From assembly GCA_932521035.1 (NCBI GenBank), contig OW051494.1, forward strand, positions 10,030,001-10,094,000: DNA of 64,000 nucleotides, read 5' to 3'. This document shows, one piece after another, positions 44,826 through 58,382 of the stretch. The notes below the pieces were generated by a model. It ran no database searches. It was not told the DNA's origin and saw only the letters and a list, made by a program, of their open reading frames with translations. Each line of letters begins with the position of its first letter. The first letter of the stretch is position 1. Source of the stretch: Oscheius dolichura (Eukaryota; Nematoda; Chromadorea; Rhabditida; Rhabditidae). The position numbers were made by a program, and so were the translations under genes.

Positions 44826-47800
44826 ATGGAATGGTGGAAAATTATGGGAATCAAATTAATATTATTGGTAAGTCGCCTTTTTCCATTTTTTTTGCCGCAG
44901 CTAGACAGCCAAACAGAGCTACAGCTAGACAGCGAGACAGCCACAGTTAGACATTCAACAGAGCCACAGTTACTCAGCGAACCACAATAACCGTATTTTT
45001 CAGATTTTTTGCCCTTCTTCTCTCGCCCAACAGGATAGATTCGCTGTAAATGACCTAATCCGAGCGGATACAGATCTAGTGAGTCTTTTATTCCCATTTT
45101 TCTCGAAATTACCTTATTTTTCAGGTAGGACCCGGTGTTTTGGCCCGCCTAACGCCTGGAGGAACTTCCTACGTCTCGGCTTTTGTAGCCAGAGCCTTGG
45201 CAAACGAATTATTGACGACGAGAGCTCCTGACGAGATAAATTCAACTATGGTAGGGATTGTAAATAAGAGGAAAAGTGAAACTTTTTTAGCTTGAATCTT
45301 TGTCGACGGTGAGATTATCCGGCTTGCGGTTGAATCTATTCCAACTACCGGCACAGTAAGTTTTCACTTTTCCCGCGTTTCACCGAACCTTCCCCTTCAT
45401 ATCAACAAATCAGCTACCGTAATCCTGTAGCTTGAGGTTTTTTTGACATGAAACCTTTAAAATACCGTAACCCATTGCTCTTTTCCAGGTTCAACGTGGC
45501 TCCTCTTCAACCCAACGTTGTTTCTGTAAATCTAAAACAAATGAGCATCAGGTACCGTAACCTCTGTACTCTTCTACCCATATTTCCCTTGATTTTCAGT
45601 GTTGGAGCCTATGGATCGGGGAGAATTGACTCGGTCACGGTTGACACCCCAATGGACATCAAGACAGCCCATTTCTCAATGGAAGTAGCTATTCGAGTGA
45701 ATCGAAACAATAGAGGGAATCCTCACCTACAGGTTAGGCCTTTTAGAAATCGGAAAAAAAACGACTTTAGGTGGAAAAATGCCGAGTCCCGCCGAAAATG
45801 CCGGTTACCGTAGCGGTTGTCAAGGCTCTGACGCCGGAAACTGGGGCGAAATTGGCGGTAAGTCGGATTCAAACAAAAAGTTGGGATACTGGGATTGTAA
45901 GCGTGGTCCTGAAGCGAAAATATACTCAATTGAGTCAGCAAAGTACTGAAAATCTCAACAGAGCCGGAACAATTCAAATAATGAGTTTCGGGCCACTTTC
46001 AAGAGTGTAATCGCTTCAGGACCTCGATAATAGATTGTCCAGGCCTGACAGCTTTTCCAAACACAGCCAAATAAAGAAAACTGTCTCCCTTTTCAGAATG
46101 CCATGGCAGAAGATGGCCACACCGTTTTTGAACAGCTGATCTGTCCGCGCTTAATCCATCTGGTGGAGAATAGGGTAAACTACCGACTCTTTTCTCTAAT
46201 AATTATCGTATTCCTAGATAAATCAGCGATTTACCCTCCTACCGACCAGGATTACCCTAGGAGATACCCACAATTATGATCTGGTCAAGAGTATCCTGTC
46301 AACGAACAATATTATCAGGAGGGATAGCCCAGTAAGGTGAGAGACACAGTTAGACAGCTGAACAGGCGGTGGTGCCACAAGTAGCCTGTTAGACAGCCAA
46401 AAAGGGCGGAAACAAATGAATAGTGCCACAGGTAGACAGCTCAAAGACGTTTTACTCCATTAAATAGAGATCTTCAGCTCCCGACCCACTCTAGCGGCTC
46501 GAACTTTCATGAGGAACCCTCCCACAACTCCTAAACGATCTCCAGTACCCCCACACCAAAACCGTCACCTTGTCCAGCGACAATCGCCCATCCTATCAAG
46601 AACCCAGTCTCAAATTCGGCAACTTCATCTGGGAGCAACGGAGATGAGAAGGATTAAACAAAGACTATTGTTCAGAAGACAGGCAGCTGCCCATATGAGG
46701 TAGAATTCTCCTTTTTGTCGGAAAATAATGAATTTCTAGGCTGCACGTCAGCTCTCCGAGGGTAAAACGGCAAGGCGACTTCCATACCTTCTTGAATCAG
46801 TTCAATTTGGTAGGTTCTGTAGTCTAGAAAAGCTAAAATAAGCCGGAAATACATGCAAAAAAAAGCAAAAAGGTTTTGGAGGTGCGGGGGATCGAACCCC
46901 GGACCCCTCGCATGCAAAGCGAGTACTCTACCACTGAGCTACACCCCCCATATTTTTCTCGAGAATCGCAGGTGAATGGAGAGCCCACTGGTGAAAACTA
47001 CTCCTATTTTTTGGTTTCACATAGAAATACGGTATTAGAAAACGAACATAACATGATTATTTTCAGTCTCGGGCTGATAGTCTTATTCTGGACTATGGAA
47101 TGACGGGGCCACCTTCCATTTCCGCCCGTGGAATTGAACTTTCACAAGTTGGAGAAATTACAGGTAGGGTAGCTATAAATTCCAAACGTTTTCCACTTTA
47201 CGAATTTAACATTAAGAATCTATAGATTACTGTGTTTTCAGAACCTTATTTTCTAAAAAAAGGCCCCTCTTTTCAGCTGCCGGCAGTCGAACCCCTTTCG
47301 GACCCCGTCCTCTAGCCTTGCCGCCCATTCCCTCCTCAGATATGCTTCAAATTGTCGTCTCTGACTTTGTTCCAAATACACTGATGTTCCACGGTCATCG
47401 GTAAGCTCCTTCTAGCCATTATTTTTAAATTTTAGCGCGGGCGGGAAACCAAACAAAGTTCAAATGGGGTGTTAGGGATCATGGTTTCTGGTCAATTTTT
47501 TCCATTTTTCCTGGATTTTTTTGAGATTATTAATTAAAAGAGGGGGTTATTAATCTAAGTAAACAGTAACAAATATCGAACTACAGTAATTTTTCAGAGT
47601 GGGCCTCTTCAACACACGTGTTGATGCCAATACCCCGCAATTTGGCCCGGTCATGAGGACTAGCTGTGATCTTTCAACTGGGAGCCTTTTCTGTGTGGGA
47701 GATCTCTTCCCTACGCTCAGGGAAATGGTGGGAAATATTCTAATTTATATAAAACTCTCCCTAGGTCCCTGATAAGGGAGTCGCCTTCCTCTTTTCCACC

Positions 47801-49080
47801 CTGAAAGCCCCTGCCGTGGCTGTACATCCAGAATCAGCTGGTAATCTCCATGTTCCCACGTTTTCTAGCCTTATTTTCTGAAATTTAAAATACGTTTCCC
47901 CATTTTAGGCGGAATAAAGTTCCGTCTCCAAGGCTTGATAGAAATTCTGGCTATGGACGGCGCTGTGGAGACGCGCATCGGCTCCATGGAGATCCACATC
48001 GACGCCACGATGAAAATGAAGCTGAGCTCTAAATCCGTACGAGGAAAAGTTAATCTAGAAGATATTAAATTGGTACAAATATAAAAATTTATAGAAACAA
48101 TTAACAAATCCTAGATCTCCCGAACTCCGCGAATTTTAGTCCAGGAGGAGCTGGACGACGCCGGCTTCCTCTCCCGGGAAATCTTGCAACGAATGGTTAA
48201 CGACATCCTGAAACAGGGAATTCCCATCCCGGTGCATCCTCTCTTCAAACTGCAAAAACCAAAGGTAAACATGGTATAGATCTCGTTGTATACAGCCTCC
48301 ACCGTCATTCTCCCTTCCCTTGACCTTGGCTGGGAAGGTCGCAGCCGGACCGCTGGTGGTGAATAAGAGCCTGTGAATAAGCCTTCTCCCGGGCCGCCGC
48401 CGGACAACAAAAAACTGTACTATTCCCATGGTTCTATAGCGTTATTGGAGCATGATTTCTATCGAAAAAAAACAGGGAAATAGCGAGTTTACGCGTGTTA
48501 AATAGGTCTAGAACGGGGGAGATTGCCAGAAAGATGGGGTCAAACCGGCGCGAAAGAGGGACAGCCGTCTAACTGTGGCTCAGTTGGCTGTAGTGCTACG
48601 AAAATTATCTTTCTAAAGTACATTTGTTATTTAAAACACATTGCAATGCCCCTGAAAAGTGCAAATTTCAAAATAACGCCAAAAATCGGCCCCCAGAGCG
48701 GTTTGAAAGCGATTTGCTCTCGAATGGCATGCAATTGGCGGGCTTCTGCTTCGGTTCGAGACTTTTTGTGTTACCGTACCGGTGGCAAACGTTTCTAAAT
48801 ATATTTTAGACTGTGACAAAGATCCCAGTGCGAAATTTGGAGCAATTTTCTGGTTCTGATTACGGTAAAATTGCCCAGTATCGCCCTCCAGGTCAAAAAG
48901 AGCCTAGTCATCCATTTGAATTTCTTATTTTCCCGCCAGAACTCTCTTCCCAACCTGAAAAAAATTCAAAATTTCCTATTTCAGCTGACTCTAATGAACC
49001 GTGCAATGCTGCTGGAGACCAACTTCCAGCTGAATGATAAACTGATCCGGCAGCTGACCTCCGAACATCTGGTGATCTGA
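44826..49080 (+). CDS. BPI/LBP-fold lipid-binding secreted protein, 638 aa
   Basis: Eighteen exons close to exactly 639 codons: 44826-44867, 45004-45078, 45125-45250, 45291-45355, 45489-45551, 45600-45732, 45771-45857, 46097-46174, 46218-46336, 46478-46699, 46740-46809, 47067-47163, 47277-47400, 47598-47727, 47765-47840, 47909-48072, 48115-48264 and 48985-49080. Signal peptide (about 1-22), then the BPI N-terminal barrel (VGPGVLARLTPGGTSYVSAF), a conserved Cys pair at residues 172 and 213 (spacing 41, as in BPI Cys135-Cys175), a basic Arg/Gln/Pro-rich linker (exon 10, unusually long), and a C-terminal barrel with GIPIPVHPLFKLQKPKLTL. Such proteins bind lipids such as LPS or phospholipid outside the cell; in nematodes roles are mostly unknown. 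Introns 1 and 9 and 17 carry copies of the 17 bp motif; intron 11 contains an antisense tRNA-Ala. Donor choice for exon 9 (46336) was made to keep frame. Confidence 0.85.
44896..44977 (+). repeat. Motif cluster 2 in BPI intron 1, four copies in 82 bp
   Basis: CAGCTAGACAGCC, CTACAGCTAGACAGC, AGCCACAGTTAGACA and AGCCACAGTTACTCAGC. Here the orientation is opposite to cluster 1. Confidence 0.8.
46342..46440 (+). repeat. Motif copies in BPI intron 9
   Basis: GACACAGTTAGACAGC, TAGCCTGTTAGACAGCC and GTGCCACAGGTAGACAGC, all plus orientation, beginning 6 bp after the donor. Confidence 0.75.
46877..46948 (-). tRNA. tRNA-Ala (TGC), antisense within a BPI intron
   Basis: 72 nt: acceptor GGGGGTG / CACCTCC (one G-U), D-arm AGCTCAGTGGTAGAG, anticodon loop TTTGCAT with TGC, T-arm GGGGTTCGATCCCC. 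Lies in intron 11 of the BPI gene on the opposite strand. Confidence 0.93.
48563..48579 (-). repeat. 17 bp motif copy, BPI intron 17
   Basis: AGCCGTCTAACTGTGGCT; one mismatch to the motif. Confidence 0.75.
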
Positions 49081-51807
49081 AGAGAAGGAGGAGGAGAACA
49101 ATAACAAGAGAGCGAAAAACGGGTCCATTAATCTTCCGCCCCTTGTGAAATTCTGGGTATTTTCGTCACTTCTTTCGCGCCAGCCAGTTCCATCCATGTT
49201 TGTACAAAGAAAATTACCTTTTCTAGTCAGTTTTTCGAAAAAATTTAAGCTTCCAGCCCCGCTCATGGCTTTACAGTTTTCCCCTATTTTTCCTGTCTGT
49301 ATAATTTCCCGCCAATTCTATGATTATCAGATCTCAAAACGGAATAAAACAGTTCAAAATAAGGAAAGGATTCTGTATAATGGGAAATATTTGGGCCGAT
49401 GAGGAACAAGACCCACGGCGGCCGAGACGGCGGGGAACAAACAAACAATATGAAGAGGGCAGAACTGTGGTTGGCCCTCTCGTCGCGTCTTCACGCGAAA
49501 ATTTGTACTTTATGCTGGGAAAGAGGAGAGAGGAGAGTGGGGACTCTTGCCATCTATTTCACCAGCTGAAAACCTGTAATTGAGCCCCTGGGGGAGGGCT
49601 ATTTTTCGGCACCGCCCTCGGAAACTACTGGAAAGGGCACGGCTGTCTAACTGTGGCTCTTGAGGTTTTTTTCAGTAAAAATAGGGAGAGAACACAATTA
49701 GACAGCCATGTAGTCTGTGGCAAACCAGAAAACTAGAAAAACAAAGAAAGGGAAGCAGACAATCTGAACAAGAGGAGCCAAGGGAAGGAAGGAGAAGGAA
49801 ATGGCAAAGTTTTTCATGGTAGCACAAGATTCAGAGCTGTCTAACTGCGGAAATTGTTGTCTAGGTTTTTGAAAAGGCTATCAGAAAGTCCTTAGAAACG
49901 TTTACCCCATGATTTTCCGATCAAAAGAGCGAAAGTAGGACTATTTTGGGTAATTTTACCGTTTTTCGAAGAAAAGAGGCAGAGCCTCAGTTATTCAGCC
50001 GTAATCTGTGGCGCCACCACTAGACAACTTCTCAGGCTCGGAGCCACAGTTAGACAGCTAGAATACGCCATTTTCAGTGAAGAAGGAAAAAATGAGTAAA
50101 ATAACGGGTCCCCATTAAAATAAAGACCACAGGGTCATAATTTTAGTCATGAGGATTCTCCAGGCGGGTTTATTATGCAAATTTTGGCTGTTTTCCCTCA
50201 CCCGGGAAGCCAATTCATATGCAAAACGTTAACAACCCGGCCACCGGCGGTCGACCGGTACCATTAGTCCCGCCGCTTTCCTTCCCGCTCTCCTCCGGCC
50301 CTGTGTACAATTTTTGATTTTTCTCCCGGGATCGCTGCGGCAGCAGCAGCGGCAGGACAACCTTTCCCACTCCTCCCGTCTCTCTCGGTCTCTCTCTCTC
50401 GAAAACTGAGCGACGCAGCCAAGCGACCCCGGCCAACGGAGGAGCGACGCGGCCAAGCGACGCGGCCAATCGAGCGGGGGGCGGGAAAGGGCGACTCTCA
50501 ACTGCCGTTTGGACACTACCCGGCCCACGGGAGAGAGTGTCTTTTCGACTTTTGGCCAACATTTTCCCGCGCACTTCAAATGGACATTTTTATGGAATCG
50601 CCCCCGGGCGGGTAATTTTAACCTTTTCGCGGCTTTTTACTCCCGGATGAGAATGGTCCCATAACGAAAAGAACAGTAAACAAAAGTCTCCGTTGAACTT
50701 TAACTGGTTTTTCATGTTTACCTGATTTTTTTAACCTTTCCTCATTCTTAATTTCCCCTTTAAAGCGTTCTCAACTGTCCAAACTTACCTAATTCACCAT
50801 AAACGGGCTTAAAATCCTTGTTTTGCCCGCTAATTTTGCTATTTTCAAGCCCCAAATCCCAATAATTCGAATTTTTTGAATTTCCCGCCATAGTTTAGAA
50901 GACTTTCCAAGCATTTTCTCTATTTTAAGCCCATTTTGTCAATTTGGGTGGGCTCCACTACCCCGGTTTTCTAGTCATTTCGAATTTTGTTGCTGTTTTA
51001 TGAGGCGCCCTCCCCGGATGCTCTTTCCCCGTACTCTTTTACTACCCACCAGCCACGGAGGGATCCAAAATCTCCCTTGTCTTCTCTTTAACTTCAAAGA
51101 AGGGGCAATGCTGACTCATTAGAAGAGAAAAATCTCGAAGGTACGAGGGAGAGTAAACAGCTCCCCCTGCCCTTATCAAAATTGGCTCCCGTCCAGCGTC
51201 CTCACTCCGCACAAATAAATAGCCTCCTGCCCCGCTTTTCCCCACCTCCACTTCCTGTTTTTTTGCTCTCTCTCTCCTTCTGGAACGTTTAGAGAAAGCA
51301 AGATTGCCTCTTGCCGGCCTGCCAGCGGCCAGTGGTCGTTTTGTTTGTTTTCCGCCTATGACTTGCTGCCGCCGTCGTTGTGGTCGGCGCCGAGCCGGAG
51401 AGCTAAGGGGGAAGAGGAAGAGAACGGGACAGAGACGAGGATATTATCCTCTCCATAGACAAAGAGATTTATGGCCATTTTCATGGAATTGACCCGGGCT
51501 ATTAGGCTCGATAAAACCTCGGTTATTTTCCTCCTCGGTGGGCAAAGCAAGACGAATGGCTACCGTAGTCCCGGTCTCTTCTTTAAATCCTCTCAATTTT
51601 GGATTTGTAGACTCCTAATGAACCTGTCTGTCGTATCCAATAATTTCAATTGGAAAAAGTTGACGGGAGTTTACTTGAGAAGCCAATTTGGCGATAAAAC
51701 GTACTATAATCCTTCCCTCTTCTGGATTTCTTTCCTCTGGGACCTTGGTCTTTCTTGTTCTTTTTAATTGATTTATAACATACAGTATCTCTTTTCAGCA
51801 AACAAAA
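49081..51807. other. Gene-poor interval with motif copies
   Basis: Motif copies at 49641-49657 and 49835-49850 (minus orientation), 49692-49707, 49984-50000 (diverged) and 50042-50059 (plus). The GC-rich 50220-50560 stretch has local CGCGGCCAAGCGAC repeats and long overlapping open frames that I judge spurious. TTTTCAG at 51791-51798 precedes the DLC-1 start. Confidence 0.55.
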
Positions 51808-53340
<1,533 letters not shown>

Positions 53341-53649
53341 GTCGTCGTCACTACGGTAGAGAATGTGGAGGAGAGCCCCCTCGTCAGTAGTAGTTTCGTT
53401 GTCTTGGTCCCCCAATACATCCTCCTCCCCCGCTACGTTTGATACTCGTCTCGTCTCCCCCATTGTTCATTGTGCCCCTTTTCACAGGCAATGATATTTT
53501 TCCACTCTTTATAATATTCTTATCATTAAATGATACAAACGGTTCCACACAAATAAATCCTTGTTTTCTATTTTTGCAGAAGAGGGCCGGAGCTGGAGAT
53601 TGTTCCTGAAAATGAAGGGCTGGAGTGGTTAACAAGGTTTTGGTTACCT

Positions 53650-54452
53650 TCACGGGCAAGTTGGTGGCATATTGTATATATTGCACACGCAAATCCCCAG
53701 CCCATTGCAGGTTCCTCCTCCCTGAAAATATTTTCCACGATTTACAGATAGTAACTCACACAGCGAGCGCAATAGATCATGTTACAGAACTGCACTGAGC
53801 AAGTCAGACTACGAAGTTCATCGTCTCCAGAATCGTTAATGTTGTTTGTGAAGGGGGGTCTAGGAGAGGATCCACCAGTAGGAAGAGGGCTTCCAGATGG
53901 TCTGGGTGAGCCGGAGGCACCAGTTGGCTTGGGAGATCCAGTCGGCTTGGGGGAAGAACCTCCATTAGGGGCACCACGACGCAGACGGGGAGCTCCAGTA
54001 GTCGGGGGAGGGCTTCCAGGGCTTCCAGATGGCTGAGGAGACGATCCTCCGGTAGGGAGAGGGCTTCCAGATGGCTTGGGAGATCCAGTCGGAACAGGGG
54101 AAGAACCGCCATTGGGAGCAGCACGACGCTGGCGAGGAGCACCAGTGGATCCAGCAGGTTGGCTAGAAGCTCCAGAAGCCTGGCCAGTTACTCCAGCTTG
54201 CCCAGCAGATCCAGTGGATCCAGAGGGAGCAGCAGATGATCCAGCAGCGGCGGCACGACGTTGACGAGGGGCTCCAGTGGTCGGGGGAGGGCTTCCGGGG
54301 CTTCCAGATGGTTGAGAAGAGGACCCTCCGGTAGGCAGAGGGCTTCCAGATGGCGAGCCAGAGGCTTCAGTGGGCTGTGGGGACGATCCCTTGGGAGAGG
54401 ATTGAGCCAGGGCAGCGCCCATGATGAGAACCGCAAGTGTGAGGCGAAGCAT
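53650..54452 (-). CDS. Secreted Pro/Ser/Gly-rich precursor with RxRR sites and Cys-rich tail, 254 aa
   Basis: Exon 1 is 53760-54452 and exon 2 is 53650-53721, joined by a 38 bp intron (GTGAGT...TTTTCAG); 255 codons. The ATG follows TTTTCAG by 3 nt. Signal peptide MLRLTLAVLIMGAALA, then ~190 residues of repeats built from SGSP, PTGGSS and PTTGAP, with three copies of APRQRRA / APRLRRG, furin-type sites. A C-terminal domain of ~38 residues carries eight Cys: LTCSVQFCNMIYCARC then GGGTCNGLGICVCN and TC near the end. GGxC...CVC resembles the last part of CS-alpha-beta (defensin-like) peptides, but the first-half spacing (C-x4-C-x4-C-x2-C) does not match exactly. Antimicrobial or structural (cuticle/mucin-like) roles are guesses. 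Without the small intron the frame would read into an unrelated end. Confidence 0.7.
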
Positions 54453-55574
54453 TATCTGAAAATCCAATTATTGTATTGGAAAATAGAAGAAGAGAGGAGG
54501 GAAGAGGAGGAAGTAGCTCAAGCTGAGCTGGATGATGATTCCTGCTCTGATCGGGGGGCTTTTATAGCGCGGGGCCCTTTCTGTTTGACAACGGCAGTCA
54601 TGTTCTACATCCCCAGTTGAACCAACAAATATAGCCCGGGAATCTATGAACAAAGTCTGTAAAAAAACATTTCGAACAAATATTCCTCTGCTTCACGTGT
54701 GGTTTATTCAGCCGGGCCGAAGTAGGTCATGTTGAAAAGTACTGTACAAACAGAACAGACAAAATGATGCCGATCTAGTTACTGGATACTTGGCTGAAGA
54801 TCGAGAATAAAAATTAAAACTTTGGCCACTTACTTTGAGAAAGAAAACTAAACCAGCGGCCAGAATCTCTACTTCTCCACTTCTGTGGATCTACCATAGA
54901 CCGCCGGAAAGAGCTCTTCGAGATCTACAAGATGCCATTTTTATCTCCCCCAGAATAAATTTCTGGCACCTATTTCGATTTGAAATAGGCCCTATACTAA
55001 CGATCCCCAGCAGTCTCAATAGAGTTATCTCCTCCCGAGACTGATGGAGGAGCCACGGACCGAAATCTTGACTAGAATGGAAGTCCGATAGATCGTTGGA
55101 ATCGTCAGATCGAACTGGTCAGGAAAAACTGTGTCACACAGCCGTAGCCCTTTTTATTCAACAGAACCAGGACGATTAAGAAAAATGGAAGATTTATCCT
55201 CCCGGATTTGATCGGGGGGCCACGGGATGAAGTCCATGTGAGATGGGTGAATATGACACACTCTCGGTGCTTTGAATGGGAAAGAGAAAAACAGATTAGC
55301 GAATAATCTATTAGAAAAATATTAGGGCGTCATTTTCTCCTTATAATGGCGAAAAAGCGAAGAGAAGGTCATATTCTTCTACTCGTCTTTTTTTCTCGAG
55401 TCTGGGCAGTTTTTTCGACTTCTCCGGGCCACAAATCTCGAACGCAATGGTATTTTTAAACGCGTTTCATATCATCGGAAAGCGCATGACATTCTCTACA
55501 AGAATGACATGGCAAGTTTTCAAAAAGCGGTCTTTCTGATTCCAGGCGCTTCAAAGTTGGCTCGCCCATTGATA
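54453..55574. other. Intergenic, diverged tandem duplication
   Basis: No gene seen. TCCTCCCGAGACTGATGGAG near 55031 and TCCTCCCGGATTTGATCGGG near 55197, each followed by GCCACGG(A/G), are a diverged duplication. A CAG GA-rich stretch follows the divergent start. Confidence 0.4.
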
Positions 55575-55579
55575 GTCCG

Positions 55580-55672
55580 AACTCCTGCACCCGTAAAGTC
55601 TCGGCAGGAGGCGGATCTTTATTCACCGTCGCCTTTCTACCGTTGGCTTGCCGAGACATTATGGGTGAAGGC
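55580..55672. repeat. MITE family A copy with diverged centre
   Basis: CCTGCACCCGTAAAGTCTCG then GGCAGGAGGCGG..., right arm GCCGAGACATTATGGGTGAA. Centre shares only part of the family core. Confidence 0.7.
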
Positions 55673-56334
55673 GATCGGGCTATGGAGAACCGAGCTTCAA
55701 AATTCCCCCACTGGGGTTACAGGACCAAATTATGCGACCCCGCCCTTCAAAGCGTTACCATAGATCGGAATTATGTGTTTCTCAAGAAGATTTTGATATT
55801 GCCAGTCTCATCAGAAATTTCTCTACAAGATTACTCGAGTAGAATGTAGAGAAAATGGCGTAGTGTTATATTTCCCGCCTTTTTACGAGCAGAAGACCGA
55901 AATTCATAGATCCCCGAGCCATTCCAGGATGTAGAGAGCAAGATGGAGATTTCTGGTCTGGCGGTGCCCACATTTCTACGCGTAATGACAAAATTGGAGA
56001 GACATGTCCTCATCACAGTTGTCTTCCTGATGGGGTGGGCTGGAACCCCCGCTCGAGTACTAGAGTCCAGTCCTAACTTTTTGGAGAGACGGGTAGAGAT
56101 TTTCCTGGTCCGGTCGCTTTAGTTAGCCCATTTGCAACAGAAAGAAACCCCGTTGCGAGACATTTTTGCAATCTTACGGTCGAACAGCTCCTGACTTCCT
56201 ATTTCGGACCTGAAAATCAGGAAATCACGGTGATTTTTGGACTCTAGGTCCCGGAACACCTTCCCTTTCATTAGAAATGAACTGAAAGAATGCAATTTCT
56301 CTTCGAGACCTTTTTTCCGTCCAGGCCTACGATA

Positions 56335-56450
56335 GTCCGATCGCCTGCACCCGTAAAATCTCGGCAGGACAAATGTATAAAGGTGTCACAGTTTTGTAAC
56401 AGTTTTGAATACATCCTCCTGCCGAGACTTTACGGGTGCAGGGGATCGGG
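56335..56450. repeat. MITE family A, best-preserved copy
   Basis: Left arm CGATCGCCTGCACCCGTAAA, centre with GTATAAAGGTGTCACAGTTTT and GTAACAGTTTTGAATA, right arm CCTGCCGAGACTTTACGGGT then GCAGGGGATCGG. Confidence 0.85.
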
Positions 56451-57227
56451 GCCTTCCACAGTAGGCTACGTGCCCTTGCAGCCTCTCCCATCCCGGATAT
56501 TCCCAGAATGTTCAGTCTCCCACGGGTGTACCGAATAAAAAGAGAGCATCTCGTCTTCCCCGTTGCTAGTCCTCCTCTTCTTCTTTTTCTTCTTCCATAG
56601 CATGGCTGCCATTGAAATTTTTATGAAGATCTCATATCAAATGTGCGAACTTTTGGCATTGAGATGCATTCAGACGGGGGCCGGTTGCAAAATTCTACAC
56701 ACAGTGGACTCCGCTTTATTCTTTCGATTTTTTTCCTGCAGATAAGTCCGTCAGCTATGGGATTTCTCCATTCTTTGGGTCTTTTTCCCGGCCAGACCTT
56801 TAAAGATCCAGCTGGGACCCGATTTCCCCCCGAGATGGGAGGATAGAAGAAATGAGATCCCTGTCTCTTCTCTTTTTTTCGTCAGGGGAGAGGCTTCCAG
56901 ACCTCTGCCCCCTTTCAAGAACCCTTCCCCAAGGTCTTTGGGCTTTCCCCACAACTGAAAAAATTACGCTAATGGGTCTTTAGCGGGATTTTTGAACTAG
57001 CCGGTCGGCCGAGGTGGCGGGGAATGTTTGCCCCCTTCTTGAATTACCAGACGCAATGAAACCTAACTATAAAAAATGCCACATCAAACGCGGATGCGAT
57101 GTCTTCTTCTCTGACTTTTTGCTCTTTCATCCCCCTCTTTTCTGGCCTGAGAAATTGGGAGGGGGAGATCTTTGGCATACCAGAGGAAGAATCGGTCTGT
57201 GAACCGTTCCTGGTGCCAATGCTTTCG

Positions 57228-57299
57228 GCCCACGTAGTATAGTGGTTAGTACTCCACGTTGTGGCCGTGGCGACGCTGGTTCGATTCCAGCCGTGGGCA
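57228..57299 (+). tRNA. tRNA-His (GTG), third copy
   Basis: Same 72 nt as the other two; flanks GCTTTCG and AACTTCCTTTTG followed by T-runs. Confidence 0.95.
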
Positions 57300-57654
57300 A
57301 CTTCCTTTTGCTTTTTTGCTTTTGACTATTACAACGCCTTATCTCTGTTTCTCTTCAAACTAATCATAGAAAACCTATATTTACTCTAGATAAAAAGCTA
57401 TTTCTTCAATTTTCAGCCTTCTTCCTAAATAAAACACTGGGAGAACTTCAAAAAGTGGAAGAATTGGGCCATTTTAGGTTCTAATATATTATTTGACCCA
57501 TTTTATTCCAAGAATATGAAATTTTTGAGGTTTTCTTGTGCTTGCCCCGTTCCGACCTGTAGGAAAACGGAAAACTGGTCCTGAGTTCTCGCCCCCAGGT
57601 TCCGAAATTCCAGCGAGCGGCAGGTCTTTCACGCCCCGGCGCCGCTCTCCCGTG

Positions 57655-57747
57655 CCGTCGATAGCTCAGTTGGTAGAGCGGAGGACTGTAGTGGTTGTCA
57701 TCCTTGCTGGTATCCTTAGGTCGCTGGTTCGAATCCGGCTCGACGGA
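57655..57747 (+). tRNA. tRNA-Tyr (GTA) with 20 nt intron
   Basis: Exons identical to the gene at 42751; the intron (57692-57711) is 20 nt instead of 11 and contains an ATCCTTGCTGGT stretch resembling a local duplication of the following exon bases. Anticodon loop CTGTAG|A. Confidence 0.95.
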
Positions 57748-57932
57748 ATGCTTTTTTGCTTTTTTTCCCTTTTCAATTCGTGTAAAATTCATTGAAATAT
57801 AGTCAATTTTTGAGGGATCCCCCTTTCATTCCATTTTTCATGATTTACCCCCTCTCGTCACGTATTTTCCGAAGAGAACACGCGATTTCTTTCCTCCTTC
57901 AAATTCTGACGAAAGATAGCGTTCTTCTTTCT

Positions 57933-58190
57933 TCAAAAATGCGCATAACTGCCGCCCGGTGACAGAACTTTGCTGTCGTTGGGAATCGGCACACGAGAAG
58001 GCCACTTTTTCAGGATTAATTCACCATAGATGACTGGAAAACCTACCGTTTCCCCAAATTTTATAGGTTTATAAGGAGACCACCATATTCTTCCTGCTAT
58101 TATTGCCAAAAATAGAGTTTTACAGCAGATTTTCTTCAAAATTTCGATTCCTACGGGGACAACTACAGTAACCATTGCTTCCCACCTCAT
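57933..58190 (-). CDS. Possible 85-aa membrane protein
   Basis: Open frame starting MRWEAMVTVVVPVGIEIL with one hydrophobic segment (about 20-37) and a polar C-terminus (IPNDSKVLSPGGSYAHF). No splicing needed, no family recognised. The MRWE start recalls small respiratory-complex subunits but alignment is not convincing. Confidence 0.25.
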   Translation of the reverse strand: MRWEAMVTVVVPVGIEILKKICCKTLFLAIIAGRIWWSPYKPIKFGETVGFPVIYGELILKKWPSRVPIPNDSKVLSPGGSYAHF

Positions 58191-58382
58191 TTTCTTTCGA
58201 AAAATTCATTTTGGCAGCAGGATGGGCCCTTGTAGGGTTCTGAAGCGATTGCATTCAAAAACAGGCGGTGTCTTGGCTATTTTGGCCAATCGCTGCGGGA
58301 TCACTCGCTGCCTACCGAATCCGCGGTCCGTTTTCCCGAATGCCCCTAAAAAAATTCCGCTCCATTCCGACAAAAGTTATAT

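Noticed and set aside
50215-50579. Two overlapping ~118-codon minus-strand frames
   Set aside because: High GC and local repeats explain long frames; both are open at once and neither has domain or splice support.
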